Shown: positions 33,116 through 41,110 of the stretch, piece after piece | How positions within the stretch are numbered: the first letter of the stretch is position 1 | Layout: the number at the start of each line of letters is the position of its first letter | Source: Acidobacteriota bacterium | GTDB lineage: Bacteria; Acidobacteriota; Vicinamibacteria; Vicinamibacterales; CAVVIG01 | Assembly (NCBI GenBank): GCA_003222535.1 | Contig: QHWJ01000380.1 | Span: forward strand, 20,752 to 68,837 | Direction: 5' to 3' | Length of the DNA stretch: 48,086 bases | The notes under the pieces: model-generated | Told to the model about the DNA's origin: nothing | Databases searched by the model: none | The model's input: the letters and a program-made list of their open reading frames with translations, nothing else | Position numbers and translations under genes: made by a program

Positions 33116-35218
33116 TCACAATTCTCGAGGGTCGACGCAGGGCGCGGTGCGTCCGCTGGGAGCGCGGCGACGTGCGCGGCCGATCCATTGCGCGCAGCCG
33201 CACGTCGCCAGCGCGCACGTGATCGGCAGCACGTGAACCGAGAAGCGGCCGGCATACACCCATCCACGGGTGATGAACGCGCCGGCAATGGAGGCGAAGA
33301 AGAAGAGCACAGCCACTGCCGGCAGCTCGCGTAAGCGAGGCGCGCCGATGACGCTCAACATTGCAATGAGCGCCCCGCCGAGAACCGGCAGCGCATAGAC
33401 ATCGAAGCGCGGTGGATCGTTGACTGTCAAGACGAGCATCACGTTGTATATGAGCCCCTCGACGTACGCCTTGAGCGCCATGCCAGGCTGCCAGATGGCG
33501 ACGATGTAGCGCTGCGTGCCGTAGAACACGCTGAACACGCCGGTGAAGTGGTAGGTGCGCCACGCAAAGAACAGCAGGCCGAGGGCGATCACACCGCCGA
33601 CGCCGAACACCGTGCGCCACGACACGCGCCGCCACCACGCGGCCGGTCGGACGATCGTGCACAGAGGCAGACTGAGCGGCAACGCAAACAATGCGACGCC
33701 CACGGCCATGATGCCGTTGTTGAGGCGGGTGTAGAACCCGAGCGTGGCCAGCACGCCTGCGGCGATCGCGGCGATCGTGCCGCGCCCGCGGCTCCGGATC
33801 GCGTACAACGCGGCCATGCTCATCAGCCCGGCCGATGAAATCTCGCTCAGACCGTAGCCAATCAAATAGCGGGCGGTCCCAAGCGCAAACACCGCAAGCG
33901 GCATGGCAGTGGCGACGAGGCCCCAGCGGAAACCGGCGAACGGCCGCGTGATGCGGAAGCTGAGCAGCGCGCCGGCCAGCAGACACATTCCGTCCCAGAA
34001 TCGCTCCCCGACGCTCGAATCGCCGAACACGGCATGGAGCAGCCCGCTGATCCATCGGTAGAAGGGCTGGAAATAGAACACCTGCGATCCGCCTTCGAGC
34101 CAGTAACCCTGCATGACGATGCGATAGCCGAATCGTTGGTACATCCAGTAGTCGTCGCCGGACGTATAAATCCGGAAGCGACCGATCGATGGAATGCCGC
34201 CCACCAGTACGAACGTGAGCCACGGGATGCCAATCAGCGCGCACGCGCCGCAGATGTTGCGCAGCCGCGGCGGCACCGGCACGAGCACGGCGGCTCCGAG
34301 CGCGGCAATCGCCCATCGGGACAGGACGGGATTGTCGAAGTATGTGAGTAATCCGATCAGCATCGACATGCCGGTCATCCACGCGAGCACCGGCATGTCG
34401 CCGATGCGAGCGATCGCGGAGGCGGCCCATAACGACAGCAGCGAGAGCACCGCGAGCGTCGGAATCCACCGGATCCAGGGGCGCACGGCGAGATCGATCG
34501 GCGACGGCCGGCGCACCGTCGCGGTCGCGCGCTGCCACAAATCCAGCCCATTCCACCGGGCGATGAGCGCCCAATCGTTGCCGGTCAGCACCGCGTCGAT
34601 GGCGATGTAATGCCTGCCCGGCCCGACCGATGCGGCCGGTGACACGCCGGTCAGCCGCCGCCCGTCGACACTCGCCCAGCCGCCGACGCCTGGAGCGCCT
34701 TCGAATTGCAGAACGCCCGCGCTCGGCGCGCTCACATATCCGTGGACGCGCATCGCGACGGTCGCCGCCGGCGGCCGGTCGACGGGCTCTGGCCAACTGT
34801 CATTGGGCGGCGGCAAGTTGAAGAACCACGCGGGGAACTCGGAGAGCTCCCTGTAGGACCGCGTCATGATCGCCGAACATGCCGGATCCGGAGCGCGCCA
34901 GTCCGCACGCAGATCCCATGCGTGGGGCGCACGACCGGCATCCTTGGCGAAGGGACGTGCCGGCTCGAACGTGACGCACCAACCGTCCTGTACGAAAAGC
35001 AGAGTGGAGCAGATTTTCCAGGCGACCAGCACGAGGATGCAGGCGTGCGCGCGCGTGGTCCGGAGGAATCGGGGATGAAACCACCACAGCGCGGGAAAAA
35101 CGAGGCCGATGAGCGCCGCCTCCGCGAGACCATCCAGCGGCACACCGTCGAACGGCCCGCTGATGCGGTCGGGCCAGAGGATCGCCACCGCGGCCATCAG
35201 ACCCCACAACCACGTCAT
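33116..35218 (-). CDS. Large polytopic membrane protein (GT-C-like) with PA14-like extracytoplasmic region
   Basis: A 700-residue membrane protein. Its ATG at 35218 overlaps the TGA of the upstream GT2 fragment (ATGA). It has two N-terminal membrane segments. A soluble region about residues 85-235 has beta features (GYVSAPSAGVLQFEGA, GWASVDGRRLTG, PGRHYIAIDAVLTGNDWALI) reminiscent of PA14-like carbohydrate-binding folds. Many further membrane segments follow. One loop has YTSGDDYWMYQRFGYRIVMQ, whose acidic pair in a loop is typical of GT-C transferases, and YWLEGGSQVFYFQPFYRW. The last residues (RARRRAPSGRTAPCVDPREL) look like read-through into decayed DNA. I infer lipid-linked sugar transfer outside the membrane; no named family is recognised. 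Confidence 0.8.
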   Translation of the reverse strand: MTWLWGLMAAVAILWPDRISGPFDGVPLDGLAEAALIGLVFPALWWFHPRFLRTTRAHACILVLVAWKICSTLLFVQDGWCVTFEPARPFAKDAGRAPHAWDLRADWRAPDPACSAIMTRSYRELSEFPAWFFNLPPPNDSWPEPVDRPPAATVAMRVHGYVSAPSAGVLQFEGAPGVGGWASVDGRRLTGVSPAASVGPGRHYIAIDAVLTGNDWALIARWNGLDLWQRATATVRRPSPIDLAVRPWIRWIPTLAVLSLLSLWAASAIARIGDMPVLAWMTGMSMLIGLLTYFDNPVLSRWAIAALGAAVLVPVPPRLRNICGACALIGIPWLTFVLVGGIPSIGRFRIYTSGDDYWMYQRFGYRIVMQGYWLEGGSQVFYFQPFYRWISGLLHAVFGDSSVGERFWDGMCLLAGALLSFRITRPFAGFRWGLVATAMPLAVFALGTARYLIGYGLSEISSAGLMSMAALYAIRSRGRGTIAAIAAGVLATLGFYTRLNNGIMAVGVALFALPLSLPLCTIVRPAAWWRRVSWRTVFGVGGVIALGLLFFAWRTYHFTGVFSVFYGTQRYIVAIWQPGMALKAYVEGLIYNVMLVLTVNDPPRFDVYALPVLGGALIAMLSVIGAPRLRELPAVAVLFFFASIAGAFITRGWVYAGRFSVHVLPITCALATCGCAQWIGRARRRAPSGRTAPCVDPREL

Positions 35219-35370
35219 TGCGGCTTCGCGGTCCCCTGAGTGCCCGAGCGCCGCAGCGTGTTCATGATTTGACCGCCGAAATGCGTGATCACAGTGTTCG
35301 GATGGTACATGACTTTCCAGGCTGTCAGCTTCATTCGCCAGCAGCAGCCCGTGTCTTCGCCGTACAGGTG
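35215..35370 (-). pseudogene. C-terminal fragment of a GT2 (rhamnosyltransferase-like) glycosyltransferase
   Basis: The sequence DQEDHLYGEDTGCCWRMKL followed by AWKVMYHPNTVITHFGGQI matches the end of GT2 rhamnosyl/galactofuranosyl-type transferases (the FFLYGEDVDWCWRM block and the IIHxGG ending). Nothing upstream of about 35370 on this strand resembles the rest of such an enzyme, so roughly the first 200 residues are lost. The stop overlaps the following gene's start (ATGA), which suggests the two were once a working operon. Confidence 0.7.
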
Positions 35371-35727
35371 GTCCTCTTGGTCGAGGCCGTTAGCATGTCG
35401 GAGCGGCCGTGATTCCGGGCGAACGCTTCGCGCGGCAACGTTCCATGGAACGCTGTGGGCGAAAGCCAATGTGGCAGCGGATGAAGCAAGTTTTCGCCAG
35501 TTGGGCTTTAGAAGCTGTCTTAGCGGCCGCACGGCGGCCGCCTGGAAACGAAGATTCGCTCGCCGACGGAGCGTCGCGCGGCGGTTTGACGCGAAGCTTT
35601 GTTACTTTCTAAGGAGTTCGTATCTTTGACGTTCGGCGCAATCTGGCACGCTCGGGCACCACACCACCGTGGGAACGGCGCGCGCGCTGCGGCCTGGCGC
35701 GAATCGACGTGATAGAGTATTTCGCTC
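35371..35727. other. Gene-poor stretch, nothing recognised
   Basis: About 360 bases between the GT2 fragment (minus) and the aminotransferase (plus). Short open frames exist on both strands but have no recognisable domain, start signal or codon bias. A perfect 12-bp palindrome, CGTTCCATGGAACG less its ends, sits near 35440, and AAGGAGTTCG near 35609 resembles a ribosome site without a following gene. The promoter of the aminotransferase probably lies in its last 100 bases. Confidence 0.5.
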
Positions 35728-36897
35728 ATGGCGCCTGGCACGCACCCGGTTACGCACGCGATTCCGCTGCATCGGACGCCTTTCGAAGACGCTGACAGCG
35801 ACCTCGTCGGCAAGGCCTTGAAGAGCGGCCTGCTCGTCGGCGACGGCGCGGCAAGCCATGTGCTGGCGGCCGCCGCCAGGCGCACGCTCGGGTGCAGCCA
35901 CGCCTTCACGACGCCCTCGTGCACCCACGCGCTCGAGTTGATGATGCGGGCACTGCCGCTGGAACCGGGCGACGAGGTGATCTGCCCGTCGTTCACGTTC
36001 GTTTCGGCGGCGAACGCCGTCATGCTGGCGGGCGGACGCGTCGTCTTTGCCGAGGTGGAGCCCGACACGTTGAACCTCGATCCGACCGACGCGGCGTCGA
36101 GGATCACCGGGCGGACGCGGGCGCTCATCACGGGGCACTACGCGGGCGTGGCCTTCGGCCTGGAGGAACTGGAGCGGCTCGCCGAGGCGCACGGCTGTGC
36201 ATTTCTCGAGGACGCCGCGCACGCGCTCGGCGGCCGGTTCAACGACCAGCCGCTCGGAACGCTGGGCGCCGCCGGCGCGTTCTCCTTCCACGGCACGAAG
36301 AACGTCGTGTCCGGGGAAGGCGGGATGTTCGTGACGAGCGACCCCGAGATGGCGGACCGCGCCGAAATCATCCGTGAGAAGGGCACCGATCGGTCGCGGT
36401 TCACGCGTGACGAGATCGATCGCTACACGTGGCAGGAGATCGGCAGCTCGTATCTGATGAGCGATCTGCTCGCCACGCTCGTGCTGTCGCAATGGCAGCG
36501 GCTGGAGGCGATCACCGCCGCCCGGCGCGCGCGGTTCGAGACTTACCAGGCCGCCTTCGAGCCGTTGGCCGCGGCAGGAGCAGTAACCCGGCCGACCGTG
36601 CCCGCCGGCTGCGAGCCGGCGTACCACATCTACTATGTGCTGGCCGAGACTGTCGGCGCGCGCAACGAGCTCGCGTCGTTCCTGCGGCAGCGGGGTATCG
36701 AGGCGTCGTCCCACTACGTGCCACTGCACCTGTCGCCGTTCGCGCAGCGCGCGCTGCACACAAGGCCGGGCATGTTCCCCGTCACCGAATCGGTGGCCGA
36801 CCGGTTGTTGCGCCTCCCGCTCTATCCCTTTCTCTCGCGCGACGATCAGCAATCGGTCGTCGACGCCGTGTTTGCCTTCTTCGGCCGGCGTGCCTGA
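35728..36897 (+). CDS. wecE: DegT/DnrJ/EryC1/StrS aminotransferase, WecE/RffA-like (dTDP-4-amino-4,6-dideoxygalactose transaminase)
   Basis: A 389-residue PLP-dependent sugar aminotransferase. Seen: IPLHRTPFEDADSDLVGKAL and SGLLVGDGA near the N-terminus, TTPSCTHALELMMRAL, PGDEVICPSFTFVSAANAVM, EDAAHALGG (the Asp that holds the PLP pyridine), and FSFHGTKNVVSGEGG carrying the Schiff-base Lys. IREKGTDRSRF and GSSYLMSDLLATL are especially like WecE/RffA, which convert dTDP-4-keto-6-deoxyglucose to the 4-amino-galacto sugar. The match is to the subfamily; substrate is inferred. It supplies an amino sugar for the surface glycan. ATG 35728 fits the family length. The stop (TGATG) is overlapped by the first codon of a decayed DXS-like fragment. 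Confidence 0.92.
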   Translation: MAPGTHPVTHAIPLHRTPFEDADSDLVGKALKSGLLVGDGAASHVLAAAARRTLGCSHAFTTPSCTHALELMMRALPLEPGDEVICPSFTFVSAANAVMLAGGRVVFAEVEPDTLNLDPTDAASRITGRTRALITGHYAGVAFGLEELERLAEAHGCAFLEDAAHALGGRFNDQPLGTLGAAGAFSFHGTKNVVSGEGGMFVTSDPEMADRAEIIREKGTDRSRFTRDEIDRYTWQEIGSSYLMSDLLATLVLSQWQRLEAITAARRARFETYQAAFEPLAAAGAVTRPTVPAGCEPAYHIYYVLAETVGARNELASFLRQRGIEASSHYVPLHLSPFAQRALHTRPGMFPVTESVADRLLRLPLYPFLSRDDQQSVVDAVFAFFGRRA

Positions 36898-37386
36898 TGT
36901 TCGCGGAACGGCCGGCCGGGATCATGCGGTGTCGGGCAGGGCAGGTGCTGGTGGGTCGTGCCGTACGGCCCGGTCGACGAGCTCGATCCCGGCGTGCTCG
37001 ACGAATCCGCCGCGGCATTTGCGCGGCCGCAGGTCGTGACGGCGGGATCGACATGACGATCGTGGCGGTCGACCACAAGTTCCGCGTCGCGCGACAGGCG
37101 GCGGAGCGGCTGCGCAACGCGGGCGTCGACTGCGGCCTGGTCAACCTGCGATACCTGAAACCGCTGCCTGAGCACGCGCTCGCGGAGATCCTGTCGACGA
37201 TCCCCCGCGTTGTCACGCTCGAGGAAGGCGTCCTCGACGGCGGAGTGGGCAGCGCGATCGCCACGGGCCTCAGATCACCAGCTCACGTGCGAAGTGCTTC
37301 GCCTCGGCTTGTCGCGCACGTTCGTGAGCCGGGATCGCAGGACGAGTTGTGCCGGATCCACGGCCTCGACGTCGACGATTTGGAAT
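36897..37386 (+). pseudogene. dxs: Decayed C-terminal domain of a DXS-like (1-deoxy-D-xylulose-5-phosphate synthase) protein
   Basis: Pieces in different frames spell a transketolase C-terminal domain of DXS type: ERPAGI with RAGQVLVGRAVRP (36900 on), VDELDPGVLDESAAA, then SDMTIVAVDHKFRVARQAAE, NAGVDCGLVNLRYLKPLPEH, PRVVTLEEGVLDGGVGSAIA, VLRLGLSRTFV and EPGSQDELCRIHGLDVDD. At least three shifts are needed, and the first about 450 residues of a normal DXS are missing. PDH-E1-beta or another transketolase-like protein is the alternative, but the closing GSQDEL/GLD pattern favours DXS. It ends at an AT-rich repeat. Confidence 0.75.
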
Positions 37387-37423
37387 TCGTGACGCATTCC
37401 AAATTCCAAATTCCAAATTCCGA
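37378..37423. repeat. 7-bp tandem repeat with hairpin
   Basis: Four units of ATTCCAA (last one ATTCCGA) run from 37396 to 37423. The first forms a 9-bp stem with ATTTGGAAT at 37378-37386 across a nine-base loop. The same unit in the opposite orientation (TTGGAAT) ends the window at 48061-48086. AT-rich units like this stand out sharply in the GC-rich background. It lies between the DXS remnant and the O-antigen ligase stop. Confidence 0.85.
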
Positions 37424-37441
37424 ATTTCACGGGCACTTGGT

Positions 37442-39628
37442 TCAAGGGCCCGTGACGGGCTCGCCGACCTGCACGCCCAGCACGCGCACATCCGAGCGTC
37501 CGCCGAACAGCGCGGCCGGTGACCACGTCGGCTCGGTGATGATGTCGATCCGCTGAAATGCCTCATCCTCCGGCAGGAGCGGGAGTCGCATCCGCACGTT
37601 GACCCATTCGTCGTTCGGGAGCCGGAGGCGATGGAAGACGCGGCCGCCGATGGCGATCGACACGTCGGTCGGCGCCAGATTCGAACCGACGTGGATCGCG
37701 CGCACCGGCAGATGGAGCTCGCGCGCGTTCAACGGGATGAAGAAGGTTGCGCGGCGGCTCGTCCACCGGAAGCGCTGCCCATCTTCCTGCTCCCAGTCGT
37801 AGAAGCCGAAGCTGAACCGGCCGAAGTCGATCGTCGCCATCTGCCGTTTCGCGCGAACCGGCACCGAAACCGCGAGCACGGCGATGACGGCACCGACAAG
37901 GACGTGGGCACCCCTAAAGGGGCGCCCTACGATCGATAAAGGGAGCCCTACGATCGATAAGGGGCGCCCTGCGATCAATAAGGGGCGCCCTGCGATCGAT
38001 AAAGGGAGCCCTGCGATCGATAAGCGGCGCCCTGCGATCGAAGCTGCGCGCGACGGGACATCCGGTGACGCGAGCGGCGGCTGCGCGTTGCCGTCCGCGC
38101 GCGCCAGCGCCACGCCGAGCAGCATCCAGAATGGGTACGCCACCTCCGCGACGAGCATCGGATGGCTCGTCATCCACGTCGCGACGAACGCGCCAAGGCC
38201 CGCAAGCGCTCCGACGAGCAGCCGGTCGCCGGGATCGGCGCCGGCGCCGCGAACGATGCGAATCGCGGCCACCGCCAGGAGCCAGACGAACGCCGCCAGC
38301 CCCGCCAGGCCGAGCTCGCCGCCGATCTGAAGGAAATTGTTGTGCGCGTTCTCGTGAAAGTAGAACCAGTAGATGGACGGGGGCATGAACCGGCCCGACA
38401 TCTCGAAGTACCGCCCGACGCCGACGCCGAAGATCGGCGCGCTCGCCATCATGCGGAGGCCGGTGACCATGAAGTCGGCGCGCATGCTGAGCATCCGCGA
38501 CGTCGACCGGGCAGGTGACGGCCGCGGATCGAGGCCGATCGCCAGCGCGGCGAGCAGCAGGGCGCCGGCCACGATCGCGCCGGCCATCGCCCCCTTCGGC
38601 GCGCGCGCGAGCCACAGCCGCCTGGCAGTCCCGAGGACGGCGGACTTCCGCCACGGACCGCTGACCGTCATCGCGACGACCCCGAGCGTGCCGATGACCG
38701 CCAGCACGGCCATGCGCGACCCGGTGATCCACATCGCGCTCAATATCAGCGCCGCGGCGGACAGCCACAGGCCGTGCCCTAGCGCCAGCCGCCTCGGCGC
38801 GCGCGGGTGGCGCCGATTCGCGGCGAAGGCGAGCGCCACCCACGCGGTCATCGCGAAGAAGGAGCCGGCGGCGTTCGCGTCGGCGACGTGCACGGTCATC
38901 CGGCTGAAGGCAAGGCGCCAGAAGAACTCGCGCACCGACGCCGCCTCGAGCGCCGTCGTGACGAACGTCTTGAGGGTCAGCGCCGCAGCAAGCGCGCCCG
39001 CGAGCCCGATGGCGGCAAACAACTGCGCCGGCCGCGCCACGCCGTCGCGCGCGTGCCGCGCGACAAGGAACGCGAGGCCGATTCCTTCGAGGAGCAGCGC
39101 GGCGTCGGCGACACCGGCGAAGGATCCTGGCGGTCCGACGAGGTAGTCGCGCGTGAGGAACACAAGAACGTCTCGAAGGAACGGCCAGGGCGCATGCGTG
39201 CCGGCCTGCATCACCTGCAGCATGACGGCGGCCGAGGCGCACGTCACGGCGGAGAACACGCCGGCGGCCGGGCCGAGGGCGGGCCGCTGGCCCTCGAGCG
39301 GCGTGCGGGGCGGCCGCGCCGCGGCGATGATCGCGCCCGACAGCACCACAAGCACGAGCGCCTCCGCAGAGCGCACCGGCGGAGCATCGAAGGCCACGAA
39401 CAGCCATGAAGCGAACGGGACGATGACGATCACGGCCGTGATGGCCCAGTCGGGCCTCGCGATCGCCGTGACCCAGAGGGCCACCAGCAGGATGCGGAAC
39501 CCGAGGGGAATGGCCGGCGTGCTGAGCGCGGAAAGGAGTGGGATCAGAAGGGCGATCCCGCCGAGCCGGCGGGTCACGGCTCGCGGCCTTCGACCAGACC
39601 GGGCCCGGCCCTTCGACTCACCGCTCAT
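37442..39628 (-). CDS. O-antigen ligase/polymerase (Wzy_C-type) with C-terminal beta domain
   Basis: A polytopic protein of up to 728 residues. Membrane segments begin at about residue 25 (GIALLIPLLSALS). The Wzy_C region has APIFGVGVGRYFEMSGR and HENAHNNFLQIGGELGLAGL, including the periplasmic His typical of WaaL-like ligases. Residues 530-571 are seven-residue repeats (SIAGRPL/SIVGLPL) encoded by a 21-bp minisatellite, just before a last membrane segment. The soluble tail (FGFYDWEQEDGQRFRWT, IPLNARELHLPVRAI) matches the tail of the giant fusion at 24710-28186. ATG 39628 lies inside a REP hairpin, so the first 17 residues (MSGESKGRARSGRR...) derive from or adjoin the repeat. GTG 39577 may be the original start. 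Confidence 0.9.
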   Translation of the reverse strand: MSGESKGRARSGRRPRAVTRRLGGIALLIPLLSALSTPAIPLGFRILLVALWVTAIARPDWAITAVIVIVPFASWLFVAFDAPPVRSAEALVLVVLSGAIIAAARPPRTPLEGQRPALGPAAGVFSAVTCASAAVMLQVMQAGTHAPWPFLRDVLVFLTRDYLVGPPGSFAGVADAALLLEGIGLAFLVARHARDGVARPAQLFAAIGLAGALAAALTLKTFVTTALEAASVREFFWRLAFSRMTVHVADANAAGSFFAMTAWVALAFAANRRHPRAPRRLALGHGLWLSAAALILSAMWITGSRMAVLAVIGTLGVVAMTVSGPWRKSAVLGTARRLWLARAPKGAMAGAIVAGALLLAALAIGLDPRPSPARSTSRMLSMRADFMVTGLRMMASAPIFGVGVGRYFEMSGRFMPPSIYWFYFHENAHNNFLQIGGELGLAGLAAFVWLLAVAAIRIVRGAGADPGDRLLVGALAGLGAFVATWMTSHPMLVAEVAYPFWMLLGVALARADGNAQPPLASPDVPSRAASIAGRRLSIAGLPLSIAGRPLLIAGRPLSIVGLPLSIVGRPFRGAHVLVGAVIAVLAVSVPVRAKRQMATIDFGRFSFGFYDWEQEDGQRFRWTSRRATFFIPLNARELHLPVRAIHVGSNLAPTDVSIAIGGRVFHRLRLPNDEWVNVRMRLPLLPEDEAFQRIDIITEPTWSPAALFGGRSDVRVLGVQVGEPVTGP
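37916..38041. repeat. 21-bp in-frame minisatellite inside the ligase gene, six units
   Basis: Six 21-bp units of the form TAAGGGGCGCCCTGCGATCGA (plus strand) start at 37916 (first base lost), 37937, 37958, 37979, 38000 and 38021. Units differ by one to three bases (AAGGGAG versus AGGGGCG). Because 21 is a multiple of three, unit number can change without breaking the ligase frame. Each unit encodes seven residues such as SIAGRPL. Confidence 0.92.
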
Positions 39629-39646
39629 CCTGAGCCTGTCGAAGGG
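39609..39646. repeat. REP-type palindrome at the junction of two genes
   Basis: CCCTTCGAC (39609-39617) pairs with GTCGAAGGG (39638-39646). The loop, with GCTCATCCTGAGCC, is the widespread TTCGACAGGCTCAGGATGAGC-type bacterial interspersed repeat. The stop of the coiled-coil gene and the start of the ligase gene (ATGA, 39625-39628) both lie inside it, so the repeat has been recruited as coding ends of both proteins. Confidence 0.88.
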
Positions 39647-40305
39647 TGAGCGTCCCGCTCAGGACAGGCCTTTTCGAGCGCCTGCTGGATCGCGAGCATC
39701 TGCCGGTGGAGCGCATCCATCCGCGCGTCGAGATCGGACACCCGCAGCTCGTGGCGCCGATCGCGCGTCAGCATCGTCTCGGACCGCTTCATCGTTTCGT
39801 CGGCGACGGCGTCGATCGCGCCGGACAGTCCGCGCAGCAACCCCGCCACGTCGCGATCGCGCGTGTCGACGTACGGCGTGATCTGCTGGAGGAACACCAC
39901 GAGCAGGCTCTCAAAGCGGACCAGCTCGCCAATCGTGTCGCGCAGCACGGTCAGCGTGCTGGCAATCGACTCGCGCGTCTCGCGCGCCGGCGGCACGCTG
40001 CGGTTGACGTGATCGACGACGGCGGCATTGAACGCCTGCTGCTGATCGAACAGCGGCGCGACGCTGCGGCGCACCGCGGAGACGAAGCGGCCGCGCCACC
40101 CGCGGCCGGGGCGCGGCACGTCGATCTTCCAGAGTGTGTTGAGCGGCGTGATCTGGTGTTCGTCCGGTCCGGGCGGCGGCTGCGGGAAGTCGGGCGGGAG
40201 CTGCTGGACGGCGCGATCGAGACGCGTGAGCGCCTCGTTGTACTCGCGGTCGGCGGCGGCCCGTTCGGCCTTCAGCGCCGCGAGATCGTCCGGGCTGTTC
40301 GGCAT
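39625..40305 (-). CDS. Coiled-coil protein, truncated paralogue of the methyltransferase N-terminal domain
   Basis: A 226-residue charged helical protein starting at ATG 40305, three bases after the thiG stop on the minus strand. It mirrors residues 1 to about 170 of the methyltransferase at 22282-23589: REYNEALTRLDRAV against RLYNEALTAFDAAL; GWRGRFVSAVRR then DQQQAFNAAVVDHVN against RQHAFNARTADAID; LLVVFLQQITPYVDTRDRDV against LIVFLQRINAFIDTKDKLL. The methyltransferase half is absent: the frame runs into a REP palindrome and ends HPSTGSG, a typical translation of that repeat. It is probably a truncated relic or a stand-alone regulator; DNA context (operon with an O-antigen ligase) suggests a glycan role. 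Expression is likely coupled to thiS-thiG. Confidence 0.8.
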   Translation of the reverse strand: MPNSPDDLAALKAERAAADREYNEALTRLDRAVQQLPPDFPQPPPGPDEHQITPLNTLWKIDVPRPGRGWRGRFVSAVRRSVAPLFDQQQAFNAAVVDHVNRSVPPARETRESIASTLTVLRDTIGELVRFESLLVVFLQQITPYVDTRDRDVAGLLRGLSGAIDAVADETMKRSETMLTRDRRHELRVSDLDARMDALHRQMLAIQQALEKACPERDAHPSTGSG

Positions 40306-40308
40306 CGT

Positions 40309-41082
40309 TTACCGGCCGACCAACCCTTCGACCGGGCTGCTGGCGTTCGCGTACATTTTGCGCGGGATGCGCCCCGCGAGAAACGCAAGGCGTCCGGCGC
40401 GGACGGCCAGCTTCATCGCTTCGGCCATCGCGACCGGATCCTGCGCGCCGGCAATGGCGGTGTTCATCAGCACGCCGTCGGCGCCCAGCTCCATCGCCAG
40501 CGCCGCGTCCGACGCCGTGCCGACGCCGGCGTCGACGATGAGCGGCACGCGCGCGCACTCGCGGATGATGCGCAGGTTGTTGGCGTTCTGGATCCCCAGC
40601 CCCGATCCGATCGGCGCGCCCAGCGGCATGATCGCGGCGGCGCCCGCGTCCTCCAGCTTGCGGCAGACGATGGGATCGTCGGTCGTATATGGCAGCACGA
40701 CGAATCCTTCGGGCACGAGGAGGCGCGTCGCTTCGATCAGCGCCTCGTTGTCGGGGAACAACGTGCGCTCGTCGCCGATCACCTCGAGCTTCACCCAGTT
40801 CGAGAGGCCGGCCTCGCGCCCGAGACGTGCCGTGCGCACGGCCTCGTCGGCGGTATGGCAGCCGGCCGTGTTGGGCAGGAGGAAGTACTTCGACGTGTCG
40901 ATGTAATCGAGAAGCGATTCCTTCGAGCGGTCCGAGATATTCACCCGCCGCACGGCGACGGTGATCATCTGGGCGCCGGACGCGTCGTGCGCCTGGACCA
41001 TGACCGCCGGCGACGAATACTTGCCGGTGCCGACGATCAGCCGCGACGAGAACGTTTTATCCGCGATTGTAAACAGGTCCAC
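40309..41082 (-). CDS. thiG: Thiazole synthase
   Basis: A 257-residue TIM-barrel enzyme that forms thiazole phosphate from 1-deoxy-D-xylulose 5-phosphate, dehydroglycine and ThiS thiocarboxylate. Seen: [16 protein letters not shown] at the N-terminus, [41 protein letters not shown] with the Schiff-base Lys, and [25 protein letters not shown], the phosphate-binding loop (shown here in part). GTG 41082 gives the normal ThiG length. The frame is open to 41169 but the extra residues overlap the thiS gene. It is followed by thiS upstream (28 bases) and by the coiled-coil gene downstream (3 bases). Confidence 0.96.
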   Translation of the reverse strand: MDLFTIADKTFSSRLIVGTGKYSSPAVMVQAHDASGAQMITVAVRRVNISDRSKESLLDYIDTSKYFLLPNTAGCHTADEAVRTARLGREAGLSNWVKLEVIGDERTLFPDNEALIEATRLLVPEGFVVLPYTTDDPIVCRKLEDAGAAAIMPLGAPIGSGLGIQNANNLRIIRECARVPLIVDAGVGTASDAALAMELGADGVLMNTAIAGAQDPVAMAEAMKLAVRAGRLAFLAGRIPRKMYANASSPVEGLVGR

Positions 41083-41110
41083 CGTTAACGCCCTCAGCCC
41101 TACTGAGCCC

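Noticed and set aside
33004-33222. 72-residue plus-strand frame with a signal-like start (ALFVLSLIASQAAG)
   Set aside because: It starts inside the recombinase remnant, overlaps the 3' end of the opposite membrane protein, and has no recognised domain or ribosome site.
35409-35612. 67-residue plus-strand frame before the aminotransferase
   Set aside because: No domain and no start context; it lies in a stretch with no coding character in any frame.
39625-39881. Plus-strand frame reading FDSPLILSLSKGE
   Set aside because: This is the usual translation of the REP-type palindrome and not a gene.
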